From Apricaphanius iberus (taxonomy: Eukaryota; Chordata; Actinopteri; Cyprinodontiformes; Aphaniidae): DNA of 64,000 nucleotides. The DNA is taken from contig JAPXFQ010002718.1 in the NCBI GenBank assembly GCA_028564705.1, positions 1,488,001-1,552,000 on the forward strand, read 5' to 3'. Positions 10,715 through 23,449 of this stretch are shown piece by piece (within the stretch, counting starts at the first letter, position 1; every line of letters begins with the position of its first letter). Both the position numbers and the translations under genes were made by a program. The notes below the pieces were generated by a model. It did not search any database and was not told the DNA's origin. It saw nothing but the letters and a program-made list of their open reading frames with translations.

Positions 10715-11180
10715 TGGGGAAGGAAGTGGAGGTGGTGGAGGAATATAAACACCTCGGTCCGACTGGGCTACAGATGCAACAGCGAACATCTATTGGAAAG
10801 GACAGAGCAGACTGTACTTGTTGAAGAAACTTTTGCTCTTGAAGATATGCAACAAGATGCTTCAGATATTCTACAAGTCTATTGTGGAGAAAGTAGTCTC
10901 TTCTTCCATCATGTGTTGGGGCAGCAGGATCAGAGCCAGGGACTTAAAAATGCTCGAAAACCTGATGGAGAAGGCTGGTTCTCTTCTGGGCAAAACTGTA
11001 AAACCTCTGGAGATGATGATGCAAAGTTTTCTTCATTAAAAAAAACAAGAGCATTGGGGACAAACCTGTGCATCTTTTTCATGAAACTCTTATACAACAA
11101 CAAAGTGTATTCAGTGAGACGTGACTTCAGAACGGCTGTAATATAGACCGCTAGACCCTTCCTGCCCACAGACATCTGCA
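10715..11180 (+). pseudogene. LINE reverse-transcriptase C-terminal remnant
   Basis: Plus-strand frames give EVEVVEEYKHLG, then (after frameshifts) RLYLLKKLLLLKICNKML with IFYKSIVEKVVSSSIMCWG and LMEKAGSLLG. This is the conserved order in the C-terminal 'thumb' and post-RT region of fish non-LTR retrotransposons of the CR1/Rex/jockey-like group (YLG...RLYFLRKL...FY.S.ie..l.y...cWg...KAGS). At least one frameshift separates the YKHLG part from the RLYLL part, and stops follow at about 11040. Only about 130 residues of a protein of about 1000 residues remain, as expected of a 5'-truncated insertion. The clade is uncertain. Confidence 0.7.
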
Positions 11181-13157
11181 TCTACAGATGTTCTTGGCAG
11201 AATCTTGGTTGATGTTACAACATTTCATCTCTCCATGTGGTTAAGAAAGTGTTTGGAATTTGAAGTGAATACAGTTAAAACCTTGCTAGGCAATTGTCCT
11301 GAAATTACTGGCCAAGTGAAAGACTTCCCTATCTTCAGAGAACTTTGGATCTAAGGCAAAATGTTTGTGTATATGGTGATCTTTTAGCTACCTATGAAAG
11401 ACCTGCACCAAATCTTACAAGGAGAAAGTCTGTTGCTCTCTCCTGTGTCTGTTTTGGATTCACGGATAGCATACTTTTGGCAGTCTATTCAGCTCCCTCC
11501 TACATGACCAGGGCAAACCCAAATAGAAGGCTTTCTTTCTGGGCAGTGATGACATTGGTTTTGAGCATAACTTAAATAAAGTGAATTCTGTTCTTTGTTT
11601 CTGTTTACTGCTTTTTGATTTGTTTTGTTGTTTTTTTGTAGTTGAAAGTCACTGGTTGAAGCTGGGCATACCATTTTCAGTCATACTCAGCACCAGTTCA
11701 AACTGCAAGACTACATTGCAGTGTTCAATAATTCTCGGATCATGAATCACGCTCTTGGACTTTACGACCTGATGCTCAGTGTCGACCAGACTGCTCAACG
11801 CTGTGTGGGTATTCACCACACGTCATAGCCTTGAACTTGGAAAGAAGAAGAAGAAGACTAACGTGAGAAAAATGCCGGAAATATTTTGGGGAAAAATTTA
11901 CTATTGGCTACTGAAGAAATCTGAAGTTCATAAACTGTAATATTCTAATATATGCTTGTCTTTTATTACGGACACATCTACTTTCAGGCAAACAACATTG
12001 TGTTAATATTAATAATAGCTCATATTGCTTGTCTTACTTAATTCCAATGAGTCCTGTCTTGAGTAGCATTCGAATGAGTGACTCGCAATACAACAACTCA
12101 TCCAGGCTGGTACTTCCACAACAACAATTGGTGTAGACTTAAAGTTTTAGCCTAGTGATTTCTGCCAATCAGGTGGTGCCAATACTTTATGACTGAAACA
12201 CAAATCACTCTGTTGTACAACTAAATCCCATTGTTTAAGCCATTTTCTGCCAACAATAAGTTTGAATTATAACCGGCATGGAGTTTGAAAGTGGACATCA
12301 CCTTCCTCACACAATAGGGAGGTGTCTCTACATCCTCATGTTCTACTCACTTAGCTGCAGTATGGACTGTCTGTGGGTTCCACTGGCATCGCGCATACCC
12401 GAGCCAGCTGCTGGCTGGAAAACGGAATATGTGTTGCACGGTGTTTTGCGTGGGAGGCTGTTCTAGTGTGCATGAGGACAGGGCCACTGGGGGAACAGAT
12501 AATACAGTGTTGTTTATTTTCAAATATGCACAGCCTGCAGGAAACACAGAAATAGTCAAGGGAGAGCCTTTTTATCCTACTTCAAATAAAAGTGATTCCC
12601 TGTTTTGACATCCCTGCTCCCATTCATTGGCTTTTTCTGTCTGATGTTCTTTGGGTTATTATTTTACTGTCTTTTAAGTACCTTGAAATTAGTTGGAAAT
12701 GTGACATAAAACAACTTACTAGTACTGTAATGCACCGATTAAGTGGGAATATTTGAAACCAGACATTCAGATATATTGTAGAAAACGATCATAATATTTC
12801 CCCTCACTTTCTAAAGTAAAATCAGACTTAACCTTTCAAATTTAAGTTATTCAAGAAATTATTATTAACCTAAATTATTTCTATTAATAACGAGAATAAC
12901 GAGAGAGATTCTAAGTGAAATTATTATGTTACTTTTTTAACATCTGATTTACAGGAACTGTAAAACAACTTGATTCTAATTAATGTCTTTCAAGGTAATT
13001 GGAGGCACACACAAGGATGTATTTTAAGGTATACCTGCATCTTTTTGTAACGTCATGGACATATAAAAAGAAATCAGGTACTAAAGGAGGAAGATAATTG
13101 TGGACCTCCATGAGTCTGGGTATGAATTCTATTAAGATATTAGAATATCATGCAGAA
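11181..13157. other. Anonymous sequence
   Basis: About 2 kb without a recognisable gene. A small purine run (GAAGAAGAAGAAGA) lies near 11846. Short ORFs at 11345-11575 and 12278-12559 have no recognisable motif and overlap each other on both strands. Confidence 0.4.
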
Positions 13158-13439
13158 GTTTATTTCGGTAATTCAACTTTAAAGGCAAAACTCATGGACT
13201 CGTTACATGCAAAACAAGACATTTCAAACCTTTATGTGTTATGATTATAGTAACTATGGCTTATAGCTTATGAAAACTCCAAAATAAATCAATTAAACAA
13301 GGATTTTAAATGGAAAAATGTTAGACCTCTGAAAATTATAATCATGCATATGTACTCAGTAGTTAGTTTGGGCCCATTTTGCATCAATTACTTCCCCCAA
13401 TGCAGCGTGGCATGGATAAGCCTGTGGCTATGGTGAGGT

Positions 13440-13956
13440 GTTAAGAATACCAGGATGCTTCAAAAACAGCCTTCAGCTTTTCTGCATTGTTCAGTCATGT
13501 GTTTTATCTTCCTCTTGGCAATGCCCCATAGATTCTCTATGGGGTTCGGTCGGCCCAGTTATCTGGCCAATCAAGCATAGTAATCCCATCATGATCATTA
13601 AACCAGGTTATGGTACTTTTAAAAGTGTGGGCAGTTGCCAGGTCCTGCTGGAAAATGAAGTCAGCATCTTCATAAAGCTGGTCTTCAGGTAGAAGCATGA
13701 AGTGCTCAAAAATGTCCTGGTTGATGAGCGCATTGAACCTGGACTTAATAAAGTTCAGTGGAACAACAGCAGCGGATGACATGGCTCCCTAACTTCAATT
13801 CAAGTCAGTTTATTATTGAACCAATTTAAAACAGATCTCATCTGAAGGCAATTTACAAGAAAGGAATCCCAGTAGATGGCGTTGAGACTTCCCCTCCTTT
13901 TGGAGGGTGTCAATGAGGGTTTTCTGGCCAACTGTAAGATCATCAGTCTTCCCCAT
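13440..13956 (-). pseudogene. mariner/Tc1-like transposase, interrupted
   Basis: The start ATG is at 13956 (minus), followed by MGKTDDLTVGQKTLIDTLQK, the N-terminal part of a DNA-binding helix-turn-helix. Unrelated repeat sequence at 13796-13880 replaces the middle. From 13782 downward the catalytic part resumes: ALINQDIFEHFML, then FIFQQDLATAHT (second catalytic Asp), then LDWPDNWADRTPIENLWG (third acidic residue; the usual NSPDLNP reads NWADRTP). The first catalytic Asp region is not found and was probably lost with the middle. The protein is non-functional. Confidence 0.75.
13796..13880 (-). repeat. Short fragment of the interspersed repeat seen at 19971-20342
   Basis: TTCAATTCAAGTCAGTTTAT and, after a gap, AAGGAATCCCAGTAGATGGC match the outer and middle parts of the 20-kb copy (AAGGAATCCCAGTAGATCGC there). 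It sits inside the mariner remnant and looks like an internally deleted copy. Confidence 0.6.
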
Positions 13957-14230
13957 GATTGTGATTCCTACTAAACCAGACTGAGACCATTTAAAGGCTC
14001 AGAAACCCTTTCTGTGAGTTTTGCATTAATTAGCTGATTAGAATGGGACACTTTCAGCATAAAATATTGAACCTTTTCACAATATCTAATTTTTCACTTT
14101 GAGTTTTTCACAGGCTGTAAGCCAAATCATCCAATTAAAACAAATAAAATCTTGAAATATCTTGCTTAGCATGTAATGAGTCTATATTATATATTCGTTT
14201 TACCTTTTAAGTTGAATTATTGAAATAAAC

Positions 14231-15109
14231 TAACTCTAGCACATTATTCAAATTCTTTAAGTTTTACCTATATCTGAATGTCCCATTTTCATCTGTTCAA
14301 ACTGTTATATGCAAGTCTCAACACCATGTGAATATTCAGCCCTGTACAGCTCAGTAAGGAGACAGGTTCTGTGTCTCAGACATGTTCTGGTGCAAGATGT
14401 GCCTATAGGAGGATCTTTGATGACATCTTTCTCCATCTTTGGGTGGTAGGGTGGCTATGAAGACGTAACAAACACAAGAGAGTTAGCGGATGAAATCCCC
14501 GATATATAAGCACTTTAACGTCAGAATTCTGGAAGCGGTTTAGAGAGAAACTTAAAATCTGAAATGACGAGAAAATTAGAGTTATCCAAAGGCCTTATAA
14601 GATCTCTGAAACACAATGGTTTGATTCGCTGTCGTCTTGGGTAAAAAATCCGTTGGGGAGACATTTACTATTATTTAACAGAAAGCCTTGGACCCTTTAC
14701 ACATAAAAAAAGTTTACGTTTCAGAAGTCTGGAGGCCTGATATTATATTGTTTCAAAGAGAGTTGGGTCAATCTCTGTGAAACAGAAAGCTGTGGTTGTG
14801 CTAAAACCAGAGGTCAGACCTTGGAAGAGTCAAAGTTTGATTCACATTAACCGTTGGTGATTGGCAAGAAGAACGGCAAAATCCTCCCTCCGACTGCAAA
14901 GTTGGGTAAGTCCTTATTCAGCAATTTCCTGATTTTTAATTTATTTATTCAAGGAAATACATTCGCTGATGTACAATTTCAGTTGTCCTTTAATTCAGTG
15001 GCGTCTGTCTCTGTTGAAAAACTGAACATCACCGGTTACACAACTCTGCTTTTTCAAATCCAGTTTTGTAGAAATATGCAGTAATTTAGCAGCTTTTATA
15101 TATAAAGGA
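14231..15109. other. Anonymous sequence
   Basis: No gene or repeat recognised; ORF 14854-15084 has no recognisable domain. Confidence 0.4.
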
Positions 15110-15280
15110 CTTCATAGTGGCACAGTGGTTAGCACTGTAGCCTTGCAGCAAGAATGTTGTGGGTCTGTCTGCATGGAGTTGGCATCTTCTCCCCGTGCAC
15201 AGGTTCCCTATGCGTACTCTGTCAGTCCCACAGTCCAAAAAACAGGAAACTGTCAGGCGAATTGGTCTCACTAAATTGAC
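15110..15280 (+). repeat. SINE-type repeat fragment with deleted box B
   Basis: The head CATAGTGGCACAGTGGTTAG with CCTTGCAGCAAGAATGTTGT matches the minus-strand reading of the SINE at 3587-3942. At the box B position the sequence jumps from GTGGGT straight to CTGTCTGCATGG, so the promoter half is lost. The body continues (TTCTCCCCGTGCA, CCCACAGTCCAAAAA, AATTGGTCTCACTAAATTG) and then stops. The copy is truncated and could not be transcribed by Pol III. Confidence 0.75.
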
Positions 15281-17290
15281 GTCACAAAAGATCCTCCTAT
15301 TGTGTCCAGTAAAAACGAGAGAAACCTGTTCTGGCATGGGCTGAAAGACCACTCAGAGGTGAAGAAGCCTATACTCCTATAAAAAAAGAAGGTTGAAGAT
15401 TACAAAGGCACTCAGAAAAAAAAAAAAAAAAACTTAACTTTAGCAGGAAAGGTTATGTTTGATAGAAAAAATAAAATCTTGTGTTTTTTTAGTTTGTTTG
15501 TGTTTGTAAATATATGGTTTAAACAGTCTGGATGTATTCAGTTGATAAAATAAACCCACAATAAATTCAAAGTCGTGCAACTAAAGTCATATTTTTTTTC
15601 AAATCATTGTCTGTAGCCCCCATCCATACCCCACCCCCAAAAAAATTCCAATAATTCTGTGAAGTTTTGTGAGGCCCAAAAAAACATATAGCATTCATTT
15701 CATAGTTGTAAACCATAGAATACTTTCAACCAAAACTGTAATTCATCTGCTATCGGTTCCCGTTACCTTCAGTAAAGTCTTCTGTTTTGTTTAAAATCTT
15801 TTGATGAGGTTCAGGGACGAATCTGAGCGACCTCACCCAGCAAACCATCAGAGTATGACCTCATCTTGCAAACATCACAGTTTGGCAGTGAGAAGGCATG
15901 ACATGATGCAAGAGTCATGGAACACACCAATAGTCGGAGTTTGACATGGGAGGACAATACAATTTCAGACTGCCTATACCTTCATCTGTTGGTATACCCA
16001 AACTCTGATATTTTTTTTTATCATAGCTAGCTCTGAAACTCTGAACCCTGTATCCAACAAAAGAAAGTAATTTTGATCGGAGTAAGAAGCAACATGGAAT
16101 TTCAGAAATTTTTCTTACATGTAATTCTGAATCTGAAGTTACTTACCGTGTACCTGAATCGGTCCGAAACAGCAGCTTCTTTTTCAAATCAGGCAACTGA
16201 TTCAGACGTTTCTCTTTTGCGTAAAACCAATCTCTTCTTGGTTGTGAAAACACTAGTACATGTTATGGAAGACACCCCCTTTTTGATACTACACTGTGGC
16301 AACTCCCTTTTTGCTGTCATGCTCCCTAAAGACAAGGCGTACTCTGTACGTAGGAAGCAGAGAGTGAGAGAGAGAGGGAAGGAGATATTTTTAGGAGAGA
16401 CTAATGTGGGGAGAAACAGATGGCCGGATAGTAGGGGTACGAAAACTAATAGTTCAGTGACTCAGCAAATTGTGAGCATGCTGAGCGATATCTGCACTCT
16501 TACTGAGAGTTGTAAACAAGCTGAAGTTAACCTCCAGGACCACTCTGTGTGACGGTTACGTCTGTTCTGTGTTGATTTAAGACAGGCCAAGCAAGCTCCA
16601 GTCAGGCCTACAGAGTGTTCCAGATATAGTTTTCATGCCTTAGGCTGGGGAAGCCATTATTTTAATGGGAGATGAAACTTCATAAATGCCCGAGACAGAA
16701 TTAGATGAAAAACTAAAGAGGGGATGCTACTGTTTTTGGATGCCTTGCTGTCGAATTCAAAATTAAATTTAAAGTTGACTACAATAACCTTGAATCATAT
16801 GCTAAGGCACAGGCTACAAAGCAAAACAGTGTATGTATTTGCCATTCAGGTATGTATCAGTAAAACAGAATATAAGAAAAATTATCACAAAATCATAGGA
16901 AAGACTACTGCTTTTAGAACTGTAAGTACAATAGTCATTTGAATGTTACAAAATAAAGGTGTCTAAAGGGTGATTGCTGAAGAAGCAGACTGTTCAAAGA
17001 GTATCTTACTGAAGGGAGGTTTACTGGAAGGAAAATGTGTGAGAAAGAAGTGTAAAAGCAACAGGGATGAACACAGTCTTTAGAATATTGGGAAGCAAAG
17101 TTCATTACAGATTTTGGAGATTATTCATACGGTGAGAACTGTGGTTGGATTCAGTCCTGAAGGAGCCACCACACACAGTTGTCTCTAGGACATGAGCTAC
17201 AACTGTAACATACTCCTGGACCAGAGACATCACATTGGGCTAAAGCCTGTTGCACGCAAGAGCAAGAGATTGCTCACGTGTGTGGCAGGT
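15281..17290. other. Anonymous sequence with one unexplained 159-codon ORF
   Basis: About 2 kb without recognised repeats. The plus ORF at 16073-16552 is the longest here. Its translation has no recognisable domain, is Ser/Thr/Lys-rich towards the end and has no splice-like context, so I do not call it a gene. Confidence 0.35.
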
Positions 17291-17294
17291 TTAA

Positions 17295-17935
17295 TGGTTG
17301 AATATGGAGCATGATGACAATAGCGACATGTAGTTTGTTAAGGTTGTAGTTACAACAATAGAAACATCATTTCAGCCATTGTTGGGTTCCCTTGTTTGCT
17401 GTCCATACGTCCAGTGACCAACCTGAACCATGTCTAGTGAGGGATGTATCCTAGAGGAGTTTAACTGACACCTAACGTTAGCCAAGTTAGTAAGTGAGTT
17501 AGCTTAATGAACCAGGAGGAAAGTCACTGTTTCCACGTGTGTTTGACGCCATTGAAATGTTTTATATGGGTCCTTCTAGTGTAGGCTTCACCTAAATTTA
17601 CACTAGTTTCTGCTCTTCTCCCGTCATTCCACTCCTGAGATAGACAGCAAGATCTCTGGGGCTCTGAAGCAGCTGGTTGACTTGCCGACTCCACCATTTT
17701 CCCAGTGCCGGCCGATCTGTGCCAAACATATTGTTGGAACATAGAGACTCTGTCTTTGAACCTGCAATGACGGCCGATGGTCATCATTGTTAAAAAAGAA
17801 ATTGTACTATATTTGAATGCAAATGTGTTTTTTAAGGAAATGTTTTACTTTCTTTCTTGACTCCTCTAAACGCCCTGTGGAAGAATAATTTTTTGGGAAA
17901 CATGGCTTTTTATCAAAATTTTCCATATTCAACCT
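17295..17935 (+). mobile_element. TTAA-flanked MITE, family K1 copy 1
   Basis: The left end reads TTAA then TGGTTGAATATGGA (TTAA at 17291-17294). The right end reads TCCATATTCAACCT then TTAA (17936-17939), so the termini are inverted copies flanked by TTAA. A TTAA target with ends of the AGG type is known for Kolobok/T2 elements, and TTAA alone also for piggyBac. The interior is non-coding and is repeated at 34760-35405 and 61648-62200 in the same orientation (landmarks GACATGTAGTTTGTTAAGG, CAGGAGGAAAGTC, GTCCTTCTAGTGTAGGCTTC). Confidence 0.8.
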
Positions 17936-18263
17936 TTAAGGAGCTCCGTGCTCATTTACTGTTGTCTTCTATTTGGAAAGAGAGCACAAGGTGGACAAGG
18001 TCCAGTGAGAATTTACCACACTCTACCATTCTTATCAAATCCAACATCAGCTCGGGAACCTCAGATCTAGAACAAACTTCCAGAAAACTGCAGAAACAAT
18101 GAGTTCCTTTACATAAAGACTAAAAAATACCTACCTTGCTTACATGTTTAACTGTCCAGTGGCTGAAAGACCATAGCACATGTGTGTCTTTTAGTTAAGA
18201 AACTCAGGTCCTCAAAGTGTGAATAGCAAAAAGAAAAAAAGACAACAAAAGTTTGGTCGGGAC

Positions 18264-18907
18264 CAATGGCCGCTGGTCGCTCTGCTTTGTGACTGCATAC
18301 CATGGAGGCCGCCATTGCTCCTCCATTGCTGTAGTACCTCCATTTGGCCGCTAGGCCCCCATTGAAAAGCATTGGACTTTAGACACATTAAAAGCAACTT
18401 TAATGCCTGGTGCCCATTTTTAAAAAACTTTCTATGGCTACATATTCTTCCTGAGATAACCCTGGGCTCGTCAAAAAAATTGTCACCAGGCTGGTTTTCG
18501 TAAGATAAGTTTTTGAAATCTTGCATACTTAAGGAGGGGCCGGACTTTGATTGACAGGCTGTTTCGTTGTACTTGAGAAATAGGAGAACCGTCAGAGGAG
18601 CGCAGATACGGCAGCAGTCAGGCAAGGGGCTATTAACCTTTAGCTTAGCTAACCAAGTTTAGCATCAGAACTAAAGACGCGGGATCAGAATGGGCGCGAT
18701 TACGACCGAACTGCACGCCCATACACGCCCCGCGAGGGCAGAGGCTACAGTGAAGATCCCGCCCCTATGCCCTTTTTAGGAACATTCTTCGTCAGAGCTG
18801 GGGAGGAGTCGTCTGCGAATCCGCCATGAATTCCCCCATGAAAGTGTGTCATTCTGGTAAACGGGGAGGAGTGAGGAGGCGCTGTCGATTCTTTTTTACA
18901 GTCTATG
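18264..18907. mobile_element. hAT-type MITE with 8-bp target duplication
   Basis: The 8-mer GTCGGGAC occurs at 18256-18263 and again at 18908-18915, exactly outside a 644-bp segment starting CAATGGCCGCTGG and ending ACAGTCTATG. The reverse complement of the end starts CATAGACTGT, so only the outermost bases are inverted. An 8-bp duplication is the hAT hallmark. The interior is GC-richer than its surroundings (CACGCCCCGCGAGGGC near 18725) and does not encode a transposase. Confidence 0.75.
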
Positions 18908-18915
18908 GTCGGGAC

Positions 18916-19970
18916 TAAAGCAAGTGAACTAACGAAACTTCCTGGTGTGACTACACCCTAAAATAGTTTGATTCTTCAAACCTGGACCAGATTATTATAG
19001 CAGAATCAGGCAAACCCAGTTTGGATTTTGTAAAACCTTTATTTGATATGTGAAAGTTCAACAAAGGGGTGATATGAGCACTTTTTGTTGCATCTAGACC
19101 TCAATAGAACTTTAGTTCAGTGTGACTTCAACTTCACAGTTACTAGTCACAAATATTTTTGCTCCAAATATGCCTCCATATGATTAATGTAAAAAGGGCC
19201 CTGGGCAAGAATGCTTATACAGTACAATACATGGATATACTTAACAAAATGTTTTAACATTCACCTTAGCACTGGGCTGTATCAATTGTTTTCAATGGTA
19301 AGAATATAAAATGTACTGTATGTGTAAGCATATTTTTTCTTCATTACAGTAGGCAAACATAGCCACACTGTGAGATGAGTGGGAGGTTGTTTGTGGGGAT
19401 AGTCTGTTTATCAGCAAATACTGTTTCATGCTGATAAGTTATAGACCTCCCACAACATGTAAAGCCTTGGTAAGTTTCTAAAACCAAAAAAAGAGGTAAA
19501 TGCTGTTGTTACCCAGAACTACAGTTCCTGGCAACAAGATAGAAGCAGTACCTTTGGAAGAAGGTTTTAAACCAAAAGTAGTTCATTTGCAGGAGATAAC
19601 TCAAAGACTCAATGTAGCATGTTTTGACAGTCTTATTTCTGTTCAAATGTGGTAAAAAAAAGGAAAATACTTTGTAATTTGCGTTTTTAAAACAGATACC
19701 AGCAGAAGTTCATGCAAATATATAGGTGGTTCAGAGAGAAGCTTGCATATTTTTTTGGGCTACTGGGAAACATGACCCACTAAAGCTGTGAAGAAACAAC
19801 AAAAACGGATGGGGGAAATTATTTTAACCTGACATGAAATTGTCATTCCAGAATGCTCATTAGATTAGTAAATGCACAACAACAAAAAATTAAAGACAAA
19901 TGGTGACTAACAGAAACGAATGTTTGTGAGCAAAACTGTATGGAATCACCTCAAGGAAATGGGAATTATT
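18916..19970. other. Anonymous sequence
   Basis: No gene or recognised repeat. Confidence 0.4.
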
Positions 19971-20342
19971 CAGTTCAATTGTTCAATTCACTTTTATTTA
20001 TATAGCGCCAATTAACAACAAATGTCATCTCAAGGCGCTTTACAACAAAAGTCGTTTCAATAAAATTACACATACATTCCAATCAGTTAAACGTTTTCTA
20101 TGTAAGGAATCCCAGTAGATCGCGATGGGTCATCGAAGTGAGGTTGTGCATTGATCATGCAGACTGCAACCACAACAATTCCTCAGCAATCCCTCATACC
20201 GAGCAAGCATGTGGCGACAGTGGAGAGGAAAAACTCCTTTTTAACAGGAAGAAACCTCCGGCAGAACCTGGCTCAGCCTTCATCTGCCACGATCGTCTGG
20301 GGGTCTGAGAAGACAGAGAAGAGACAGCATGGGGGATGCTCG
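19971..20342 (-). repeat. High-copy fish interspersed repeat (LINE-tail-like)
   Basis: It starts with TTCAATTCACTTTTATTTAT then ATAGCGCC, and continues CATCTCAAGGCGCTTTACA, TCCCAGCAATCCCTCATACC, GAGAGGAAAAACTCC and AGGAAGAAACCTCC. I recognise this pattern as a very common teleost repeat whose reverse complement ends in 'gcgctatataaataaa...', a typical LINE/SINE 3' tail. Fragments of the same family are at 13796-13880, 58438-58545 and (tail only, opposite strand) 59700-59757. It encodes no protein. Confidence 0.75.
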
Positions 20343-21704
20343 GTGACTTTGAGCATCATCTGGACCGATATTCCCCATCAATATTTTTGAAAAAAAAACC
20401 AGAACAGAACTATCCCTTGGCTGCACCCAAGCTTAAGAAAACCTGGTTTAAATGCAATGAGAAGTCAAACTATAAACAGCTGGATGAACGGGGGATATAG
20501 TGATGACTCAGGAATATATCATTTTGTTCCTTCGTGCAATGACCTTGTTTTGGGGTCTGTTTTCTATGTTGAGCAAGACAAAACAGACCATATAAGAGAA
20601 TAGATATTCAGTCACTAATTTACTGACTCATTGAAATTAAATGAGTTTTTGTATTCGTAGAGATTCAGTAATAAATTGTTCAGGTTTTTTTTGCATTGTT
20701 CTGAATCATAATTTTTAATGCAATTGGAATAAAAAAGGTGTAAGGCTACGAAAACCTGAAACATAAGGAAAACTGGTTATCAGCTTTGCACTTAGAAGGT
20801 GTAAGCTATCAGAGATGTTTGAGTGCTGACTCAGAAGAGAAGGTTCCAAGAAAGATCCTCAAAAAAAAGGTTTTCTGCTTGCCCCTTACTTTGTTTTTAC
20901 TGTTTTATTCTGTTTTTGTGTAAAATTTGTAAAAAACTGCTTTATTCTCCTTTTCACTGCAGAGATACTCGGTAATTTAATTTGTTTACTACGGAAACCC
21001 AGGAGGGACATAAACAGAATTTTTTTTGTGTCTTTCACACGTATACAATGCGCAAATAACACATAGTCAACACTTACTTTGCGTGTGAAGATATTCATGG
21101 TTAAAAATAACACATATCCAACGCGTTCAGGACATGCAAACAACATGTACTTCACGTGTTGGGTTATGCCGCTCCTGTTGGCTGACAAAACCTCGTTATG
21201 ATCCATTACAACAAGCAGGAAAGGGGGCAGCTCAGCAGATCACAGCAGGCTGCAGATTACCTGTTTTTTTCATCTGCTAGAATCTCCTGAGGGTGATATT
21301 TAGGAGATACTTGGGGACAAGTGCAGAAATTATTTTTAAGGGGTAAGAATCCATACCTACAGTTTACTAAACCGTGCGCACGGATTATGAATCCATACCC
21401 TGGGTTTATTAAACTGTGACCGTCTGGGGGGGACTGTTGGTTTGATGATGTTCCCTGGTTTCCCTGTCACCTGATCTGAGAAATGGTACTGTGGGAGCCA
21501 CATGCAGCAAAATCCAGTTTGGTTCTCTGAGGTAGCAAAAAAACATTGATTCCGGACCCTCAAAATAATGCACTTGTTATCACTTTTGATGGTTCTCTGG
21601 GAAAAACCGGTGGACCAACATTTCTTCCTTTCACTTCCAAGATTTTCTATCCCAGAATAATTTAGTTTGAGCCATAGAAGTGACTCTTTAGATAGTGTTA
21701 TGTT
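20343..21704. other. Anonymous AT-rich sequence
   Basis: No recognised gene. The minus ORFs at 20886-21206 and 21357-21749 have no recognisable motifs, and the second runs into the adjacent MITE. Confidence 0.4.
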
Positions 21705-22335
21705 TAGGATGTCCCGAACAGCATTTTTATGCCTCTGATCCCGAGCCAATGTTTTAACCTCAAATCCAATTCAATTCCGAGTCTCGATCCAAAATTTTGA
21801 CTGTCGTACTGAAATTTAAAGAACTGTCATATATGTTTAGCAAGTAACTCAAATTACCTTTTTATGAAAATAATTTCATTTATAAGCATAACCATTATAG
21901 TTCTGAATCCCAAAATGTTAGATAATTAAAGGTGAGCTTCAGTTTAATATTTCCAACAAAAGTAAAAAGCAAAACACTAACTTGGTACAGTATTATAAAG
22001 AAAAGTATTTCCGGCAGGCTATATGCTGGCATGCACAATGCTGTCCTCCACCATCATTGGATTGCATTCTCTATATTTTTTAGTAAATACCAGCGTGTCA
22101 GAGGAATTTAAGAACTCCATGGAGATGTTGAAACAAATGAAAACAATGACTTCAAAGACATGTTTGATTTTCAATGCTATTGAGATTTGAACTATTACAC
22201 AATTACTGTCAAACATAACTAGGAGGTACTTTGGTCAAAATCGGCACAACTTTTCAGCTAATATAGTCGATCTCTGTTCACTCAAAAGTACGAAAATACC
22301 TTCCCAGTCCGATCTCAAATTTCAGGACATCTCTA
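21705..22335. mobile_element. hAT-type MITE, decayed
   Basis: The left end TAGGATGTCCCGAACAG and the reverse complement of the right end TAGAGATGTCCTGAAAT are inverted relatives of the fish hAT terminus TAGGGATGTCCCGAT. Subterminal CGATCC/CGATCT motifs (TGATCCCGAGCC, GTCTCGATCC; TCGATCTCTG, GTCCGATCTC) are also typical. The flanks GTTATGTT (21697-21704) and GTTATACT (22336-22343) agree at 6 of 8 positions, as an old 8-bp duplication would. No transposase is encoded. Confidence 0.65.
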
Positions 22336-23449
22336 GTTATACTCCATTTTTTATGATTACATGTTTCTTTTTTGATATGTTACTTTGATTAATCATAAAT
22401 ATAATCTTGGGGTTAAAAGTAAAAATTGCCATTTTTTGAAACACATATAAAATCAAATGTATTTCAAAATAAGTGATGCTGATCATTTATTTTGATACTA
22501 ATAAGTTTTAACCAATAAACTACATAAGTATATTCAACAAAACCCTGAATTTACTTTAAAATAAATTATTTTACGTGATTTGACTCACAGTCGATCCTAT
22601 AAAGTCCCTCAACACCTTTTGGGGTGCAGTGGCACTGCCTAAAAAGATGAAAGTGTAAAGAAGTGAACTGGAGGGGAGTACAAAACACACTTTTACGCTG
22701 ATATTGATCACGTTACCTCCAAGTTCATACATTGAAGCCCTCGGTAAGACCGGGCTGCCCTGCATTCTCAGGCTTATGAAATGCCAACCCATTTCTCCTA
22801 AATGTCTCTGCATTTCTCATTTATCAGATCCCTAAACATCTCTAGAAATAAAAAAAAAATTGCAAGATATTTGAAATATAGATGTCTAATTAATTTTAAC
22901 TATACTTTGAACTGTCACCATAACATTCATAACCCAGCTAACTACTGGATTTGGCTTTCCCCATGGATTTGCGCAACAGCCTCTTGTAAAAGAAATGTTC
23001 CGTGACTTGCAATGCCGTGACAGACTACATCAAAGCTTCTCACTGCAATAGCACCCACTCTTTGAAGTCAGCCAGCTTTGGGACGCTTTGAGATGGATCA
23101 TCATTTACCATTGATGACTGTTTATTACTTCAGCAGAGATAAGGGTATATCTGCTTCAGGGTGCCTGATTAGCCACTTCACCACCCAATGGGAGAGCACT
23201 CCATGTGTGAAATGAGGTAATGGCGTTCTGGTATGTTAAGGAAAATAGCCTGTAGGGTCTTTTATTGACCCCACATCCTGAACGTAGATATGTGGAGGGA
23301 ATGATGGGGGTTATTTTTAGAGAACAGTGCTTCTTATAACTTAATGGAATTATAAAATGTAGTGGTACTGTAACTAACATTATGCATTGAAAAAATATAG
23401 GGAATCTATCTTTGGTCACTCATTTCAGAGTGTAGCATTCATATACAGA
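22336..23449. other. Anonymous sequence
   Basis: No recognised gene or repeat. Confidence 0.4.

Larger units (their letters stand above)
13158..14230 (-). mobile_element. Degenerate Tc1/mariner element with long inverted repeats
   Basis: The left arm (13158-13300) starts GTTTATTTCGGTAATTCAAC and the reverse complement of the right arm (about 14085-14230) starts GTTTATTTCAATAATTCAAC; similarity continues through the rule 'aaaggcaaaact...cgttacatgc'. A minus-strand transposase lies between the arms, and a short piece of a different repeat (13796-13880) interrupts it. Outer flanks are too decayed to show a TA duplication. The length (1.07 kb) is close to that of a small mariner. Confidence 0.75.

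Noticed and set aside
16073..16552. 159-codon plus-strand ORF as a possible gene
   Set aside because: No recognisable domain, no homologous copy in the window, and ORFs of this size occur by chance in 64 kb.
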